NCBI GenBank assembly: GCA_021153285.1
Contig: JAGKTT010000003.1
Span: forward strand, 22,709 to 86,708
Reading direction: 5' to 3'
From: Bacteroidia bacterium
Lineage (GTDB): Bacteria; Bacteroidota; Bacteroidia; Bacteroidales; UBA932
Length of the DNA: 64,000 nucleotides
Part shown: positions 54,784 to 63,585 of the stretch, piece after piece
Layout: each line of letters starts with the position of its first letter
How positions within the stretch are numbered: the first letter of the stretch is position 1
Notes under the pieces: generated by a model
What the model was told of the DNA's origin: nothing
What the model saw: only the letters and a program-made list of their open reading frames with translations
The model's database searches: none
Made by a program: the position numbers and the translations under genes

Positions 54784-54883
54784 ATGCATTGATTTTACGC
54801 AAGAACAAATATAACACATTTTTCCTTTGCCTATTCCCTAAAGATTCTATTGCCTCATTACGGATGGTAGTTCGTGGTGAGTT

Positions 54884-54915
54884 TTTGCTATTTGGGGCAA
54901 AAATTCATACATTTG
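54884..54915 (+). promoter_or_regulatory. Bacteroidota-type promoter of the LytTR regulator gene
   Basis: TTTG at 54884-54887 and TACATTTG at 54908-54915 are separated by exactly 20 bases. The start codon is 22 bases downstream. Confidence 0.75.
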
Positions 54916-54936
54916 TATGATATAATCATAAGAAAA

Positions 54937-55830
54937 ATGTTTTTAACAGATAAAATACCCGGATATCTCTTAGGAAAATATCAGCTGATCGGAACGATAA
55001 CATTCTCTGTTCTGTTCGCCGTAGTGTTCCTGAATATATATATACCTTTTTCTGACACAGCCTGGTTCGGGCTTGGAGACTCCTCGATGTTCGTTCTCAC
55101 AATCATCTTTATAGCGGTTTCCATTATGATCCTGATAAGCAGCCGGATGCTTATGTATAAGATCAAGGATCTTTTCGAGATCAATTACAGCGAATACATA
55201 ATATGGTGCATACTTGAAATCATCAGCATCAGCGGATTCTATACCGGACTGACTATGGGTCATCACCTCCCTCAGGACGAAACGGCCTGGGAAATATTCG
55301 GTAGAGCAATGCTCTATGGAACGATTGCACTCGGAATTCCATACCTGATTTCGGGAATGTACTTCGCCATCATTGACAAGAACAATACTATCAGACTTAT
55401 GACCTTCGAGAATGTCGTGACAGACGAGCCGGCAAAGCCTGAAGCTCAGAAGAGCAAGATCACACTTTTCGACAATAGCGGAGCATTGAAATTATCCCTG
55501 AATCCTGATAATCTATACTACATCGAGTCTGATGACAATTACATAAAAGTCTGGTATACAGACAGTAAAACAGAATTAAAGCAATATATGCTGCGCTGCC
55601 GTCTAAAGACAGTAGAAGAGAGTTTCAGAGGAGCCGGACTTGTACGATGCAACAGAAAATATATTGTCAATATAAACAAGGTAGCCACTTTGAGAAAGGA
55701 GAGCGAGGGTTATGTTCTGGACCTGGCCAATGAGGCTATTCCACCGCTTCCTGTAACAAAGACATATACAGACAATGTCCTTAGCTACTTCACTGAAGTA
55801 CAGCCACTTATGGATCCCATTGAGGAGTAG
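54937..55830 (+). CDS. Membrane LytTR-domain transcriptional regulator
   Basis: The 297-residue protein has four predicted membrane segments in its first 155 residues and a LytTR DNA-binding domain from about residue 190: KLSLNPDNLYYIESDDNYIKVWY, LKTVEESFRGAGLVRCNRKYIVNINKV and LPVTKTYTDNVLSYF. Such fusions of a membrane sensor to LytTR occur without a separate kinase. It diverges from fabK across about 150 bases, so it may regulate the lipid operon, though this is only proximity. It has its own promoter and a bidirectional terminator. The ATG at 54937 was chosen because it follows the promoter and matches the first helix. Confidence 0.88.
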   Translation: MFLTDKIPGYLLGKYQLIGTITFSVLFAVVFLNIYIPFSDTAWFGLGDSSMFVLTIIFIAVSIMILISSRMLMYKIKDLFEINYSEYIIWCILEIISISGFYTGLTMGHHLPQDETAWEIFGRAMLYGTIALGIPYLISGMYFAIIDKNNTIRLMTFENVVTDEPAKPEAQKSKITLFDNSGALKLSLNPDNLYYIESDDNYIKVWYTDSKTELKQYMLRCRLKTVEESFRGAGLVRCNRKYIVNINKVATLRKESEGYVLDLANEAIPPLPVTKTYTDNVLSYFTEVQPLMDPIEE

Positions 55831-55837
55831 CACAAAA

Positions 55838-55860
55838 AAAGCAGCCACAACGGCTGCTTT
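55838..55860. terminator. Bidirectional rho-independent terminator
   Basis: AAAGCAGCC at 55838-55846 pairs with 55852-55860, flanked by an A-run on the left and a T-run on the right. It lies between the convergent LytTR and thioesterase genes. Confidence 0.88.
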
Positions 55861-55876
55861 TTATATATTACGGCTA

Positions 55877-56353
55877 TCAGTCTTCAAGTTCACACCCGGT
55901 AAAGAAGAAATCGCTTTCTGACTTTTCTTTTGTAAAACAATAATATGTCATTTCGCATATCGAGCAGACTTTGCCATCGTGAGAGAGTTCGGCTTCGATA
56001 AAGGCGAAATTACGTTTCATCTCCTTTATACGTCCTCTGATCTCTATGGTTACTCCTTCGCCTGTAGGAACCGGACGACGGTATTTCATCCTCAGATCTG
56101 TCGTCATTCCGGCTACCTGAAGCTTGCGGTTCACTATCCAGCCGCCAAGTTCATCCATAAGAGTAGCCTGAATACCTCCGTGAAGAGTCTTGAGCCATCC
56201 CTGATAATTATCACTGGAATTCCAGACGCAGACCAGATCATCCCCATCTTCGTAGAACTCCATCCTGAGTCCAGCCGGATTGTCCGGACAGCAGGCGAAG
56301 CAATAATATCCCTGAGACTGAAGTCCCAGATAAGGATTACGTATCTTCTTCAT
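55877..56353 (-). CDS. PaaI-like acyl-CoA thioesterase (hotdog fold)
   Basis: The 158-residue protein is a single hotdog domain of the PaaI/4HBT group, with the LHGGIQATLMDELGGWIV segment carrying the active-site aspartate or glutamate and a CFACCPDNPAGLRM start with several cysteines. Family members hydrolyse acyl-CoA thioesters. Substrate is unknown. Its start codon overlaps the prfA stop by one base (TAATG), so it is translated from the prfA transcript. Confidence 0.85.
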   Translation of the reverse strand: MKKIRNPYLGLQSQGYYCFACCPDNPAGLRMEFYEDGDDLVCVWNSSDNYQGWLKTLHGGIQATLMDELGGWIVNRKLQVAGMTTDLRMKYRRPVPTGEGVTIEIRGRIKEMKRNFAFIEAELSHDGKVCSICEMTYYCFTKEKSESDFFFTGCELED

Positions 56354-57435
56354 TATTCGGCAGCCTTGAGACGCTCTGCATTCTCAGCGATCTGGAGCTG
56401 GTCGATAACATCCTGGATAGCTCCATCCATAAATACCGGAAGATTATACATCGTGTAGTTGATACGATGATCGGTCACACGAGACTGAGGGTAGTTATAT
56501 GTACGGATCTTTGCTGAACGGTCACCTCCGGCTACCATTGTCTTTCTCTTGGCTGAAATCTCTGCGAGATATTTCTCATACTCCATATTGTAGAGACGGG
56601 TACGGAGCTCGGCAAGAGCCTTGTCAAAGTTCTTGAGCTGAGACTTCTCATCCTGACACTGCACTACGAGACCTGTAGGGATATGAGTGAGACGGATTGC
56701 AGAATAAGTAGTGTTCACAGACTGGCCGCCAGGACCTGAAGAACAGAAGGTATCCTTGCGGATATCGTTCATATTCAGCTCGATATCAAACTCGTCAGCC
56801 TCAGGAAGCACTGCCACAGAAGCCGCTGAAGTATGTACACGACCCTGGGTCTCGGTCTGAGGTACACGCTGTACACGATGCACTCCCGACTCATATTTCA
56901 GGACACCATAGACACCCTCACCTGACACCTTGCACACGATTTCCTTGAAACCGCCCGCAGCACCTTCTGCCTGACTGGTAATCTCCATTCTCCAGCCTCT
57001 TGTCTCGATGAACTTCGAGTACATACGGAAAAGGTCTCCTGCAAAGATTGCAGCCTCGTCTCCACCTGAACCGCCACGGATCTCGAGAATAGCATTCTTG
57101 CTATCCTGAGGATCGGCTGGTATGAGAAGGAGCTTGATCTTCTCCTCCCATTCAGGAAGAGTAGGCTCAATCTCTGCAATCTCCTCCTTAGCCATCTCAC
57201 GAAGGTCTTCATCCTTCTCTGTAGCAAGGATTTCCTTTGCCATCTCGTAGTTCTCAAGTATCTTCTTGAACTCGTTTCCAGCAGCAATGATAGGAGTAAG
57301 TTCCTTATACTCCTTGTTCAGCTGGACGAACTTCTTCATATCTGAAATTACCTCAGGATCAGAAAGCTGATTCTGAAGCGCCTCATATTTCTCCTGAAGG
57401 CCTAAAACCTTCTCCAAAAGTGAATTATCTGCCAT
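56353..57435 (-). CDS. prfA: Peptide chain release factor 1
   Basis: RF1 ends translation at UAA and UAG codons. The 360-residue protein shows the GGQ motif in SSGPGGQSVNTTYSAIRLTH near residue 230, the PxT-type codon-recognition region (around TETQGRVHTSAASVAV) and helical domains at both ends. The length is standard. The start at 57435 (MADNSLLEK) was chosen over a frame seven codons longer. The thioesterase gene overlaps its stop by one base; tcdA, also on the minus strand, ends 31 bases upstream of this start. Confidence 0.95.
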   Translation of the reverse strand: MADNSLLEKVLGLQEKYEALQNQLSDPEVISDMKKFVQLNKEYKELTPIIAAGNEFKKILENYEMAKEILATEKDEDLREMAKEEIAEIEPTLPEWEEKIKLLLIPADPQDSKNAILEIRGGSGGDEAAIFAGDLFRMYSKFIETRGWRMEITSQAEGAAGGFKEIVCKVSGEGVYGVLKYESGVHRVQRVPQTETQGRVHTSAASVAVLPEADEFDIELNMNDIRKDTFCSSGPGGQSVNTTYSAIRLTHIPTGLVVQCQDEKSQLKNFDKALAELRTRLYNMEYEKYLAEISAKRKTMVAGGDRSAKIRTYNYPQSRVTDHRINYTMYNLPVFMDGAIQDVIDQLQIAENAERLKAAE

Positions 57436-57466
57436 ATCTCTTAAATTATCGCGCAAAGATAATAAA

Positions 57467-58192
57467 TTATCTGTATTTTTCTATAAGTCCCTGAACTACA
57501 GCTTGAGCGCACACGCATCCAAATACCGCCGGAATGTAAGAAATCGTGCCGACCTGAGACTTTTTATTGCGGTCTTCGCAAGGTACAATGGACTTCTTGT
57601 CAGGAAGTTCCTCCGAAAACACCACCTTGAATCCCTTCTTTATGCCCATATATCTGAGTCGTTTGCGGACAATATAGGCCAGAGGACAGTTGAATGACTT
57701 GGACACATCGGCTATACGCACCTTGGTAGCATCATATTTAGCCCCGGCTCCCATTGATGATACCAACGGAATGCTGTTGTCCATACAATATTTGATAAGA
57801 TGGAGTTTAGGAGAAAGTGTATCAATCGCATCTACAAGAAAATCGATCTTATAGCCTCCAAGCACCTCAGCGGCCTTATCCGCTTCGAGATATTCCTTTA
57901 TGACTATCAGGTCGAGTTCCGGATTTATGTCTTTGAGTCTGGCCGCGAGGACATCGCACTTAGGTCTGCCGACTGTAGAATCCAAGGCCAGAAGCTGACG
58001 GTTCTTATTGGTCACCGACACGTCGTCGCTGTCGAGAATTATCAGATGTCCGACTCCGGCACGCACAATCATCTCTGCAGCGTAGCCGCCCACGCCGCCG
58101 ACTCCTATCACAGCCACCGTCGAGTTGCGGAAATGATCAAGCATCTCCTCTCCTACCAGCATAGCTGTCCTCTCCTGCCAATCGTAGATCAT
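57467..58192 (-). CDS. tcdA: tRNA threonylcarbamoyladenosine dehydratase
   Basis: TcdA (CsdL) closes the t6A base of ANN-reading tRNAs into the cyclic form ct6A. The 241-residue protein has the ThiF/E1 nucleotide-binding fold: AVIGVGGVGGYAAEMIVRAGVG, DSDDVSVTNKNRQLLALDSTVG and LVDAIDTLSPKLHLI. The ending VQGLIEKY and the length fit TcdA better than ThiF or MoeB, which have a zinc-binding cysteine set. The start overlaps the mazG stop by four bases (ATGA). Confidence 0.9.
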   Translation of the reverse strand: MIYDWQERTAMLVGEEMLDHFRNSTVAVIGVGGVGGYAAEMIVRAGVGHLIILDSDDVSVTNKNRQLLALDSTVGRPKCDVLAARLKDINPELDLIVIKEYLEADKAAEVLGGYKIDFLVDAIDTLSPKLHLIKYCMDNSIPLVSSMGAGAKYDATKVRIADVSKSFNCPLAYIVRKRLRYMGIKKGFKVVFSEELPDKKSIVPCEDRNKKSQVGTISYIPAVFGCVCAQAVVQGLIEKYR

Positions 58193-59007
58193 AGTCCCTT
58201 AGCTTTTCCTTCGTCCCAGATAGCATCCATTTCTGCAAGGGTCATATCCTTGAGGTTTCGTCCCTTGCGGATGGTCTGCTCTTCCAGATAGGTGAAACGA
58301 CGACGGAACTTCGCACAGGTACGTTCCAGAGCGGTATCAGGGTTAAGTCCGTAAAGTCTTGCAGCATTGACAGTGGCAAAAAGAAAATCTCCAAGTTCAT
58401 CCTCCGCGCGGTCATACGCCGCAGCCTTTTCCTCTTCAGTCTGAGCAGCTGCCATTGCATCCAATTCAGCCTGATACTCTCCCATTTCCTCCTTCACCTT
58501 ATCCCAGACCTGCTCCTTCTTCTCCCAGTCGAATCCCACTCCGCGAGCCTTGTCCTGCATACGGTATGCTTTCAGAAGCGGCGGCAGACCGTCCGGAACT
58601 CCAGAAAGGACACGTTTATTGCCATCTTTCTCGGTGGTCTTGAGCATTTCCCACTGCTTGATCACATCCTCTGCACTTCCCACCTCAGCAGTTGAGAATA
58701 CGTGCGGATGACGATATATCAGCTTATCACAGAGGAAATTGATCACATCCACGATATCGAAATGGCGCTTCTCCTCACCGATCTTAGCATAGAAGATCAC
58801 GTGCAGAAGCACATCACCCAGTTCCTTTGAAAGTTCGTGCTCCTCGCCTTTGAGAATCGCATCACTCAATTCATAAACCTCTTCTATGGTCTGCGGACGA
58901 AGCGATTCATTAGTCTGCTTCCGATCCCAGGGACATTTCTCTCTCAATTCATCCAGTACATCCAGAATCCTTCCGAATGCCTGAAGTTTTTCTTCTCTTG
59001 TATGCAT
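58189..59007 (-). CDS. mazG: Nucleoside triphosphate pyrophosphohydrolase
   Basis: MazG splits NTPs (and ppGpp in some species) to the monophosphate and pyrophosphate and clears abnormal nucleotides. The 272-residue protein has the tandem MazG layout of the Escherichia coli type: the metal-binding set EEVYELSDAI...ELSKELGDVLLHVIFYAKIGEE in the first domain and EEMGEYQAEL...DELGDFLFATVNAARLYG in the second. The ATG at 59007 was preferred to an in-frame TTG 12 bases upstream. It is the first gene of a minus-strand set with tcdA and prfA. A -7 motif TAACTTTG is at 59111-59118 on the minus strand. Confidence 0.94.
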   Translation of the reverse strand: MHTREEKLQAFGRILDVLDELREKCPWDRKQTNESLRPQTIEEVYELSDAILKGEEHELSKELGDVLLHVIFYAKIGEEKRHFDIVDVINFLCDKLIYRHPHVFSTAEVGSAEDVIKQWEMLKTTEKDGNKRVLSGVPDGLPPLLKAYRMQDKARGVGFDWEKKEQVWDKVKEEMGEYQAELDAMAAAQTEEEKAAAYDRAEDELGDFLFATVNAARLYGLNPDTALERTCAKFRRRFTYLEEQTIRKGRNLKDMTLAEMDAIWDEGKAKGL

Positions 59008-59049
59008 TGTTATTGTCAATTATATATCCTTCGTTAGGATGCCAAAAAC

Positions 59050-59083
59050 AGATTCTCACGTCGCTACGCTCCCCGGAATGACA
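59050..59083. repeat. Interspersed intergenic element, copy C
   Basis: AGATTCTCACGTCGCTACGC at 59050 to GGAATGACA at 59083 is the counterpart of 5323-5356, with three or four differences over 34 bases. It lies in the divergent gap between mazG and the CoA-transferase gene. Confidence 0.65.
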
Positions 59084-59138
59084 AGGTAAAGCCGTGACAA
59101 TCTCAGTCTGCAAAGTTAGCAATTCTAGAAAAAATAAC

Positions 59139-59146
59139 TATCTTTG
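59139..59146 (+). promoter_or_regulatory. -7 promoter element of the CoA-transferase gene
   Basis: TATCTTTG matches TAnnTTTG and lies 19 bases before the start codon; the -33 position has only a weak GTTA. The opposing mazG -7 motif is 20 bases to the left. Confidence 0.5.
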
Positions 59147-59165
59147 ACAAGATAATCACATCATT

Positions 59166-60473
59166 ATGCGTAAAGAGATCACTTTCGTATCGGCAGATGA
59201 GGCCGTTAAGGTTGTCAAGTCAGGCGACCACATTCATTTGAGCAGCGTTGCAAGCGCCCCACGCCTCCTGATCGAGGCATTGTGCAGAAGAGGCGAAGCA
59301 GGTGAACTTCAGGATGTCCGTATCCATCACCTGCACACAGAAGGAGCTGCTCCATACACAGATCCTAAATTTGACGGAATCTTCTTCCATCAGGCATTCT
59401 TCGTGGGAGCCAATGTCCGCAAGAGCGTCCAGGCCGGATATTCAGACTATATCCCGGTATTCCTCAGCGAGACTCAGAAACTGTATCGTTGCGGAGCACT
59501 CAGATGTGACGTAGCTATGATTCAGGTATGTCCACCGGACAAGCACGGATATGTTTCCCTCGGAACATCTGTTGACGCGACATTGGCAGCGATCGAATGT
59601 GCAAAGACTGTAATTGCTGTGGTGAACCCGAATGTTCCTCGCGCCTGGGGCCAGGCAATGATCCCTATGGATATGATCGACATTTTTGTAGAGGGCAACG
59701 AGCCGCTCGAGCCAGCTCATTTCAGTGAGCCGAACGAAGTGGAAATCGCCATCGGAAAGCATTGTGCTGCACTTATTGACGACGGAGCCTGCCTTCAGAT
59801 GGGTATCGGAGCCATTCCGAATGCTGTTCTCGCCCAGCTCGGTGGCCATAAGAATCTCGGAGTACATACTGAAATGTTTGCAGACGGAGTACTTGAGCTC
59901 GTCGAAAAAGGAATCATCAACGGATCGAACAAGGTCACAGACAAGGGCAAACTTGTCTCTACCTTCCTTATGGGATCGCAAAAGGTTTATGATTTCATCG
60001 ACGACAACCCTATGGTGGCAATGATGGATGTGGGATACACCAACGACCCTTTCATCATAGCAAAGAACCCTAAGATGACAGCCATAAACTCTGCTGTTCA
60101 GGTCGATCTCACAGGTCAGGTATGCGCAGATTCTATCGGAACCCGATTCCACTCCGGAGTCGGTGGACAGGTAGATTTCATATACGGAGCATCACTTGCA
60201 CCTCAGGGCAAGGCCATCATCGCAATGCCTTCTACCACCAACAAAGGAGGCAGCAAGATAGCTCCCGTAATTATCGAAGGTGGTGGAGTAGTGACCACAA
60301 GGCCTCACGTACACTATGTAGTGACGGAGTTCGGAGCAGTGGACCTCTACGGAAAATCTATGCAGGAGCGTGCCAAGCTTCTCATCAGCATAGCTCACCC
60401 GGATCATCGCGAGCAGCTTGACCGTGCAGCCTTCGAACGCTTCGGCCCGCACTATCATTCGGTGAAGATATAG
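59166..60473 (+). CDS. Acetyl-CoA hydrolase/transferase family protein
   Basis: The 435-residue cytoplasmic enzyme belongs to the acetyl-CoA hydrolase/4-hydroxybutyrate or butyryl CoA-transferase family. The catalytic glutamate is in GVHTEMFADG; other signatures are MGIGAIPNAVLAQLGGHKNLG, SGVGGQVDFIYGASL and TEFGAVDLYGKS. It may move CoA between acetate and another acid, or release acetate from acetyl-CoA with conserved energy transfer to succinate; the exact partner cannot be told from the sequence. It has its own promoter and is followed by a strong hairpin. Confidence 0.92.
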   Translation: MRKEITFVSADEAVKVVKSGDHIHLSSVASAPRLLIEALCRRGEAGELQDVRIHHLHTEGAAPYTDPKFDGIFFHQAFFVGANVRKSVQAGYSDYIPVFLSETQKLYRCGALRCDVAMIQVCPPDKHGYVSLGTSVDATLAAIECAKTVIAVVNPNVPRAWGQAMIPMDMIDIFVEGNEPLEPAHFSEPNEVEIAIGKHCAALIDDGACLQMGIGAIPNAVLAQLGGHKNLGVHTEMFADGVLELVEKGIINGSNKVTDKGKLVSTFLMGSQKVYDFIDDNPMVAMMDVGYTNDPFIIAKNPKMTAINSAVQVDLTGQVCADSIGTRFHSGVGGQVDFIYGASLAPQGKAIIAMPSTTNKGGSKIAPVIIEGGGVVTTRPHVHYVVTEFGAVDLYGKSMQERAKLLISIAHPDHREQLDRAAFERFGPHYHSVKI

Positions 60474-60494
60474 CACCAGTTGTCAAACTGATAT

Positions 60495-60542
60495 AATTAC
60501 CGCTCGGTCGACTTTATAGTGAAACTCGACCGAGCGGTAGTT
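60495..60542. terminator. 17-bp stem bidirectional terminator with ACCGCTCG arms
   Basis: The arms 60495-60511 and 60526-60542 pair with one G-U type mismatch around a 14-base loop; the minus-strand side lies about 100 bases after mltG. The arm core TACCGCTCG also forms the hairpins at 2376-2419 and 2431-2477. A single extra copy of the half-site GACCGAGCGGT is at 60601-60611. Confidence 0.75.
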
Positions 60543-60645
60543 ATTTTGAGGTTTTGAACTGCGTTTTCGTGACCTCTTGACCCTGTTTGACGCAAAAGTT
60601 GACCGAGCGGTGCAGGAAATCGGCTTGAAGGCTGTCTGCGAAAAA

Positions 60646-61692
60646 CTATTTTGCAGCTTTGGCCTTGCGGCGTGCTGTAAGTTCACGCTGGAATGCACGT
60701 GCGTTCTTAAGATGTTCGTTGTAGCCTACTGCAAAATTATGGGTACCATCGAAAGCCGGGCTGGCGCAGAAATAGATATAATTGTGCTTCTGCGGATTCA
60801 GGACAGCGTCAAGACAGGCCTTTGAAGGCACATTGATCGGTGCCGGAGGAAGGCCTAAGTGCTTATAGGTATTGTACGGAGAATCCACTGTCAGATGCTT
60901 CTTCAAGATGCGGTCGAGGGTGTAGTCATAACAGAATGCGATGGTCGGATCGGCCTGGAGTTTCATTCCCTTCCTGTATCGGTTCAGATATACACCGGCG
61001 ATAATCGGATACTCGAACGACTTGAGAGTTTCGCCACTGACAATCGATGCCATAACAGACACCTGCATCGGAGTAAGCCCCTGGACTTTAGCCTTTTCCT
61101 TGCGTTCTGAAGTCCAGAAAGCATCATATTCTTTCTTGAAACGGTCAAAGATATCCTTCACCGAGGCTGTCCAGTACATTTCATAAGTATCAGGAATGAT
61201 AAGCGCAAAGACATTCTCCGGCGTGAAACCGTAACCGGCAAGAAATGCCTCATCATTAAGGGCATCAGCCACCGAAGCTGAGTCCACCATCATCTGAGAA
61301 CTGATGCGCTGAGCTATCCTGTCCTTCTTGCGAAGGGTACCCGACAATGTCATATTCTGAGGAGTCTGCCATCCGAAAACAAGCATACGTGCCACATAGA
61401 TACTGGTACAGGTAGAATCCACCACATATCGTCCCGGCTTCATCTTTTCAGCTGTCTCCATTTTAGCAAAAGTTCTTTCGATGCTCTTAGGACGTATTGT
61501 ACCTGCTCCCGCCTGCAATGAATCCAGCACCTGTGCAACCGTCATTTCAGGACGGACATACAGGACATATCTATCGGAGAAATTGGGTTTCTTATTATCA
61601 ATATAATATCTGCCCAGCACAAATCCTGCTGCACCGGCAAGCAATGCGCCCACAGCCAGCACCGCGAGCAGAATCTTACGTCTTACAGTCAT
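60646..61692 (-). CDS. mltG: Endolytic murein transglycosylase MltG
   Basis: MltG (YceG) cuts nascent glycan strands and sets their length. The 348-residue protein has one N-terminal membrane helix (about residues 7-28), a LysM-like domain (about 40-110), and the YceG domain. The active-site segment reads ASIVSGETLKSFEYPIIAGVYLNR, where most family members have ASIVEKET: the last Glu of the pair is kept but the first position is Ser. LQADPTIAFC and the SPYNTYKHLGLPPAPINVP segment are well conserved. The gene follows the glucosaminidase gene by two bases. Confidence 0.92.
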   Translation of the reverse strand: MTVRRKILLAVLAVGALLAGAAGFVLGRYYIDNKKPNFSDRYVLYVRPEMTVAQVLDSLQAGAGTIRPKSIERTFAKMETAEKMKPGRYVVDSTCTSIYVARMLVFGWQTPQNMTLSGTLRKKDRIAQRISSQMMVDSASVADALNDEAFLAGYGFTPENVFALIIPDTYEMYWTASVKDIFDRFKKEYDAFWTSERKEKAKVQGLTPMQVSVMASIVSGETLKSFEYPIIAGVYLNRYRKGMKLQADPTIAFCYDYTLDRILKKHLTVDSPYNTYKHLGLPPAPINVPSKACLDAVLNPQKHNYIYFCASPAFDGTHNFAVGYNEHLKNARAFQRELTARRKAKAAK

Positions 61693-61694
61693 AT

Positions 61695-62645
61695 CTATTT
61701 TCTTAAAATTATCACTTCACCTTCCTTTGGCATATATCCTTCAGGGAATCTGTTCATACGGCGCAGACTGCTGAGTCTTACAGCATATCTCCGGGCTATA
61801 TCGTCCAACGTCTCACCGGACTCCTCGACTATATGTTTATCCAGTCCCTTGGCAGCCTGCTTCTTCTTTTTCTGAAGATATACGACTGTACCGGGATAAA
61901 GAGTCACATCCTCCTTCAGGTCATTGTATCTGAGAATCTCCTTATGGAAGATATTGTATCTCGCCGCAATGCTTGCATATGACTCACCATCAAGCGAATA
62001 GACAAAAGGCACACCATTGATGGAATACATCTGACGGGAAAGGGAGAAATGGAAAGTCTCGCTCTGTCTGTCGCTCAAAGGCTTTACTGTTTCTATATGT
62101 GCCGGGGATTCAGGAAGAACTCGCTCGACAGAACCCTGAATGTCATATTTATAAAGTTCATATTCCTCGATCAGTCTGATCAGCTTCTGAGGATATTTGG
62201 AATCTGTAGCATATCCCGCCTTCTTAAGACCGTGAGCCCAGCCTTCGTAGTCTGTATGTTCCAGGTCGAAAAGAAATCTGTACCTGTCGCGGAATCTCAG
62301 AAAATCCGAATGATCACGGAAGGATTCTTCCGGAGAATCATATTTACGGAAGCACTCCCCTTTCCTGTCATCGTCATAATACATCCGGCCACCGTTCCAG
62401 TTATGACATTTGATACCGAAATGGTTATTGGCCTTTACAGCAAGTTCGGACTGACCATAACGCGACTCCAGAAGTCCTTGAGCCAATGTGATGCTGGCAG
62501 GCACTCCACTGCGGTACATTTCATCGACCGCAAGATCTGCATACCTTTCAATATATAGAGACTGCGGAGACTTCCGGCTATCGGCCAAAGAGGCAGACAG
62601 AGCCAATGTGCATACCGACAGGAATATGATCAACGTCCTTTTCAT
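61695..62645 (-). CDS. Exported glucosaminidase with LysM domains
   Basis: The 316-residue protein has a signal peptide (to about residue 22), a glucosaminidase domain (about 30-165, similar to FlgJ/LytG, with the catalytic glutamate in LAQGLLESRYGQSELAVKAN and NHFGIKCHNW) and two C-terminal LysM-like repeats (about 210-260 and 270-315; YNIFHKEILRYNDLKED and RYAVRLSSLRRMNRF). It cleaves peptidoglycan glycan and binds it through LysM. It is adjacent to mltG, so the two murein hydrolases are likely expressed together. Confidence 0.9.
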   Translation of the reverse strand: MKRTLIIFLSVCTLALSASLADSRKSPQSLYIERYADLAVDEMYRSGVPASITLAQGLLESRYGQSELAVKANNHFGIKCHNWNGGRMYYDDDRKGECFRKYDSPEESFRDHSDFLRFRDRYRFLFDLEHTDYEGWAHGLKKAGYATDSKYPQKLIRLIEEYELYKYDIQGSVERVLPESPAHIETVKPLSDRQSETFHFSLSRQMYSINGVPFVYSLDGESYASIAARYNIFHKEILRYNDLKEDVTLYPGTVVYLQKKKKQAAKGLDKHIVEESGETLDDIARRYAVRLSSLRRMNRFPEGYMPKEGEVIILRK

Positions 62646-62672
62646 AGCAATTAATCCAATTCTGCGAATATA

Positions 62673-63581
62673 CTAAATTTCCACAACATCCATATCGTGT
62701 GCAAGCTCAGTATTGGGAAATATCGAACGAAGTTCATCCAGAAAGAAATCCACTGATGGGAATCTTGAAGAATAATGGCCCACCAGAAGCTTCCCCACAC
62801 CGGCATCAAGAGCAGTCTGAGCGGCCTGCATTGTAGTGGAATGATACGTCTTTGCAGCCATTTCCTCCATTTCAGCAGGGAAAGTAGACTCGTGATACAA
62901 GACGGTCACCCCTTTGACCCACGTGGTTAGCTCCGGGAAAGGCGCTGTATCGCTGCAATATGCATAACTCCTTGGTACAAAAGGAATATATGCTGCTTCG
63001 GAGTTTGGGATGACACCTTCCGGACGGACCACATCTTCACCTCTTTTCAATGCTCCTATCTCGGCAATGCTGAGTCCGTACTTTGCTATAGCCTCCTTGT
63101 GAACATTATGCTGAGGCATCTTTTCACGGATAATGAAACCATAAGTATCGACCCTATGATTGAGCGGGAAAGCAAGAAGTTCGGTTCGTCTGTTCTCATA
63201 TACGATTACCGGTTCTGTCATATCCAGTACAATATGCTTGACTTCATAGAGAAATCCCTCACCGAACTGTTGAAGAAGGAATTGGAGTATGGGACTGAAA
63301 GCGGAGGGAGCATAGATATTGAGCGGAGCCGTTCGTCCCAGCATCGCCATCGTCGAGAGCAGGCCGAAAAGTCCGAATATGTGGTCGCCGTGGATATGTG
63401 AAAGGCAGATATGCTCTATCTTCAGGAAGGAAATGCCAGCCTTACGCATCTGGATCTGAGCTCCTTCACCACAGTCAATCATAAACAAGCGCCCACGTAC
63501 ATTCAGTACCTGGGCGCTAGGATATCTTTCAGTCGTGGGCAGGGCCGAAGCCGTGCCCAGGACATTAAGAGTGAAATTCAT
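62673..63581 (-). CDS. rnz: Ribonuclease Z
   Basis: RNase Z cuts the 3' trailer from tRNA precursors. The 302-residue metallo-beta-lactamase protein has the zinc motif SHIHGDHIFGLFG (HxHxDH), further ligands in YCSDTA and LYHESTF, and the TTMQAAQTALDAGVGKLLVGHYSSRF region with the final histidine. Length is normal for the bacterial short form. The ATG at 63581, five bases after the S1 stop, was chosen over a longer frame that overlaps rpsA. It may be read from the rpsA transcript. Confidence 0.93.
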   Translation of the reverse strand: MNFTLNVLGTASALPTTERYPSAQVLNVRGRLFMIDCGEGAQIQMRKAGISFLKIEHICLSHIHGDHIFGLFGLLSTMAMLGRTAPLNIYAPSAFSPILQFLLQQFGEGFLYEVKHIVLDMTEPVIVYENRRTELLAFPLNHRVDTYGFIIREKMPQHNVHKEAIAKYGLSIAEIGALKRGEDVVRPEGVIPNSEAAYIPFVPRSYAYCSDTAPFPELTTWVKGVTVLYHESTFPAEMEEMAAKTYHSTTMQAAQTALDAGVGKLLVGHYSSRFPSVDFFLDELRSIFPNTELAHDMDVVEI

Positions 63582-63585
63582 CTGA

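Noticed and set aside
60483..60825. Short open frames between the CoA-transferase and mltG genes
   Set aside because: They cross the terminator hairpin and the antisense end of mltG, with no recognisable product.
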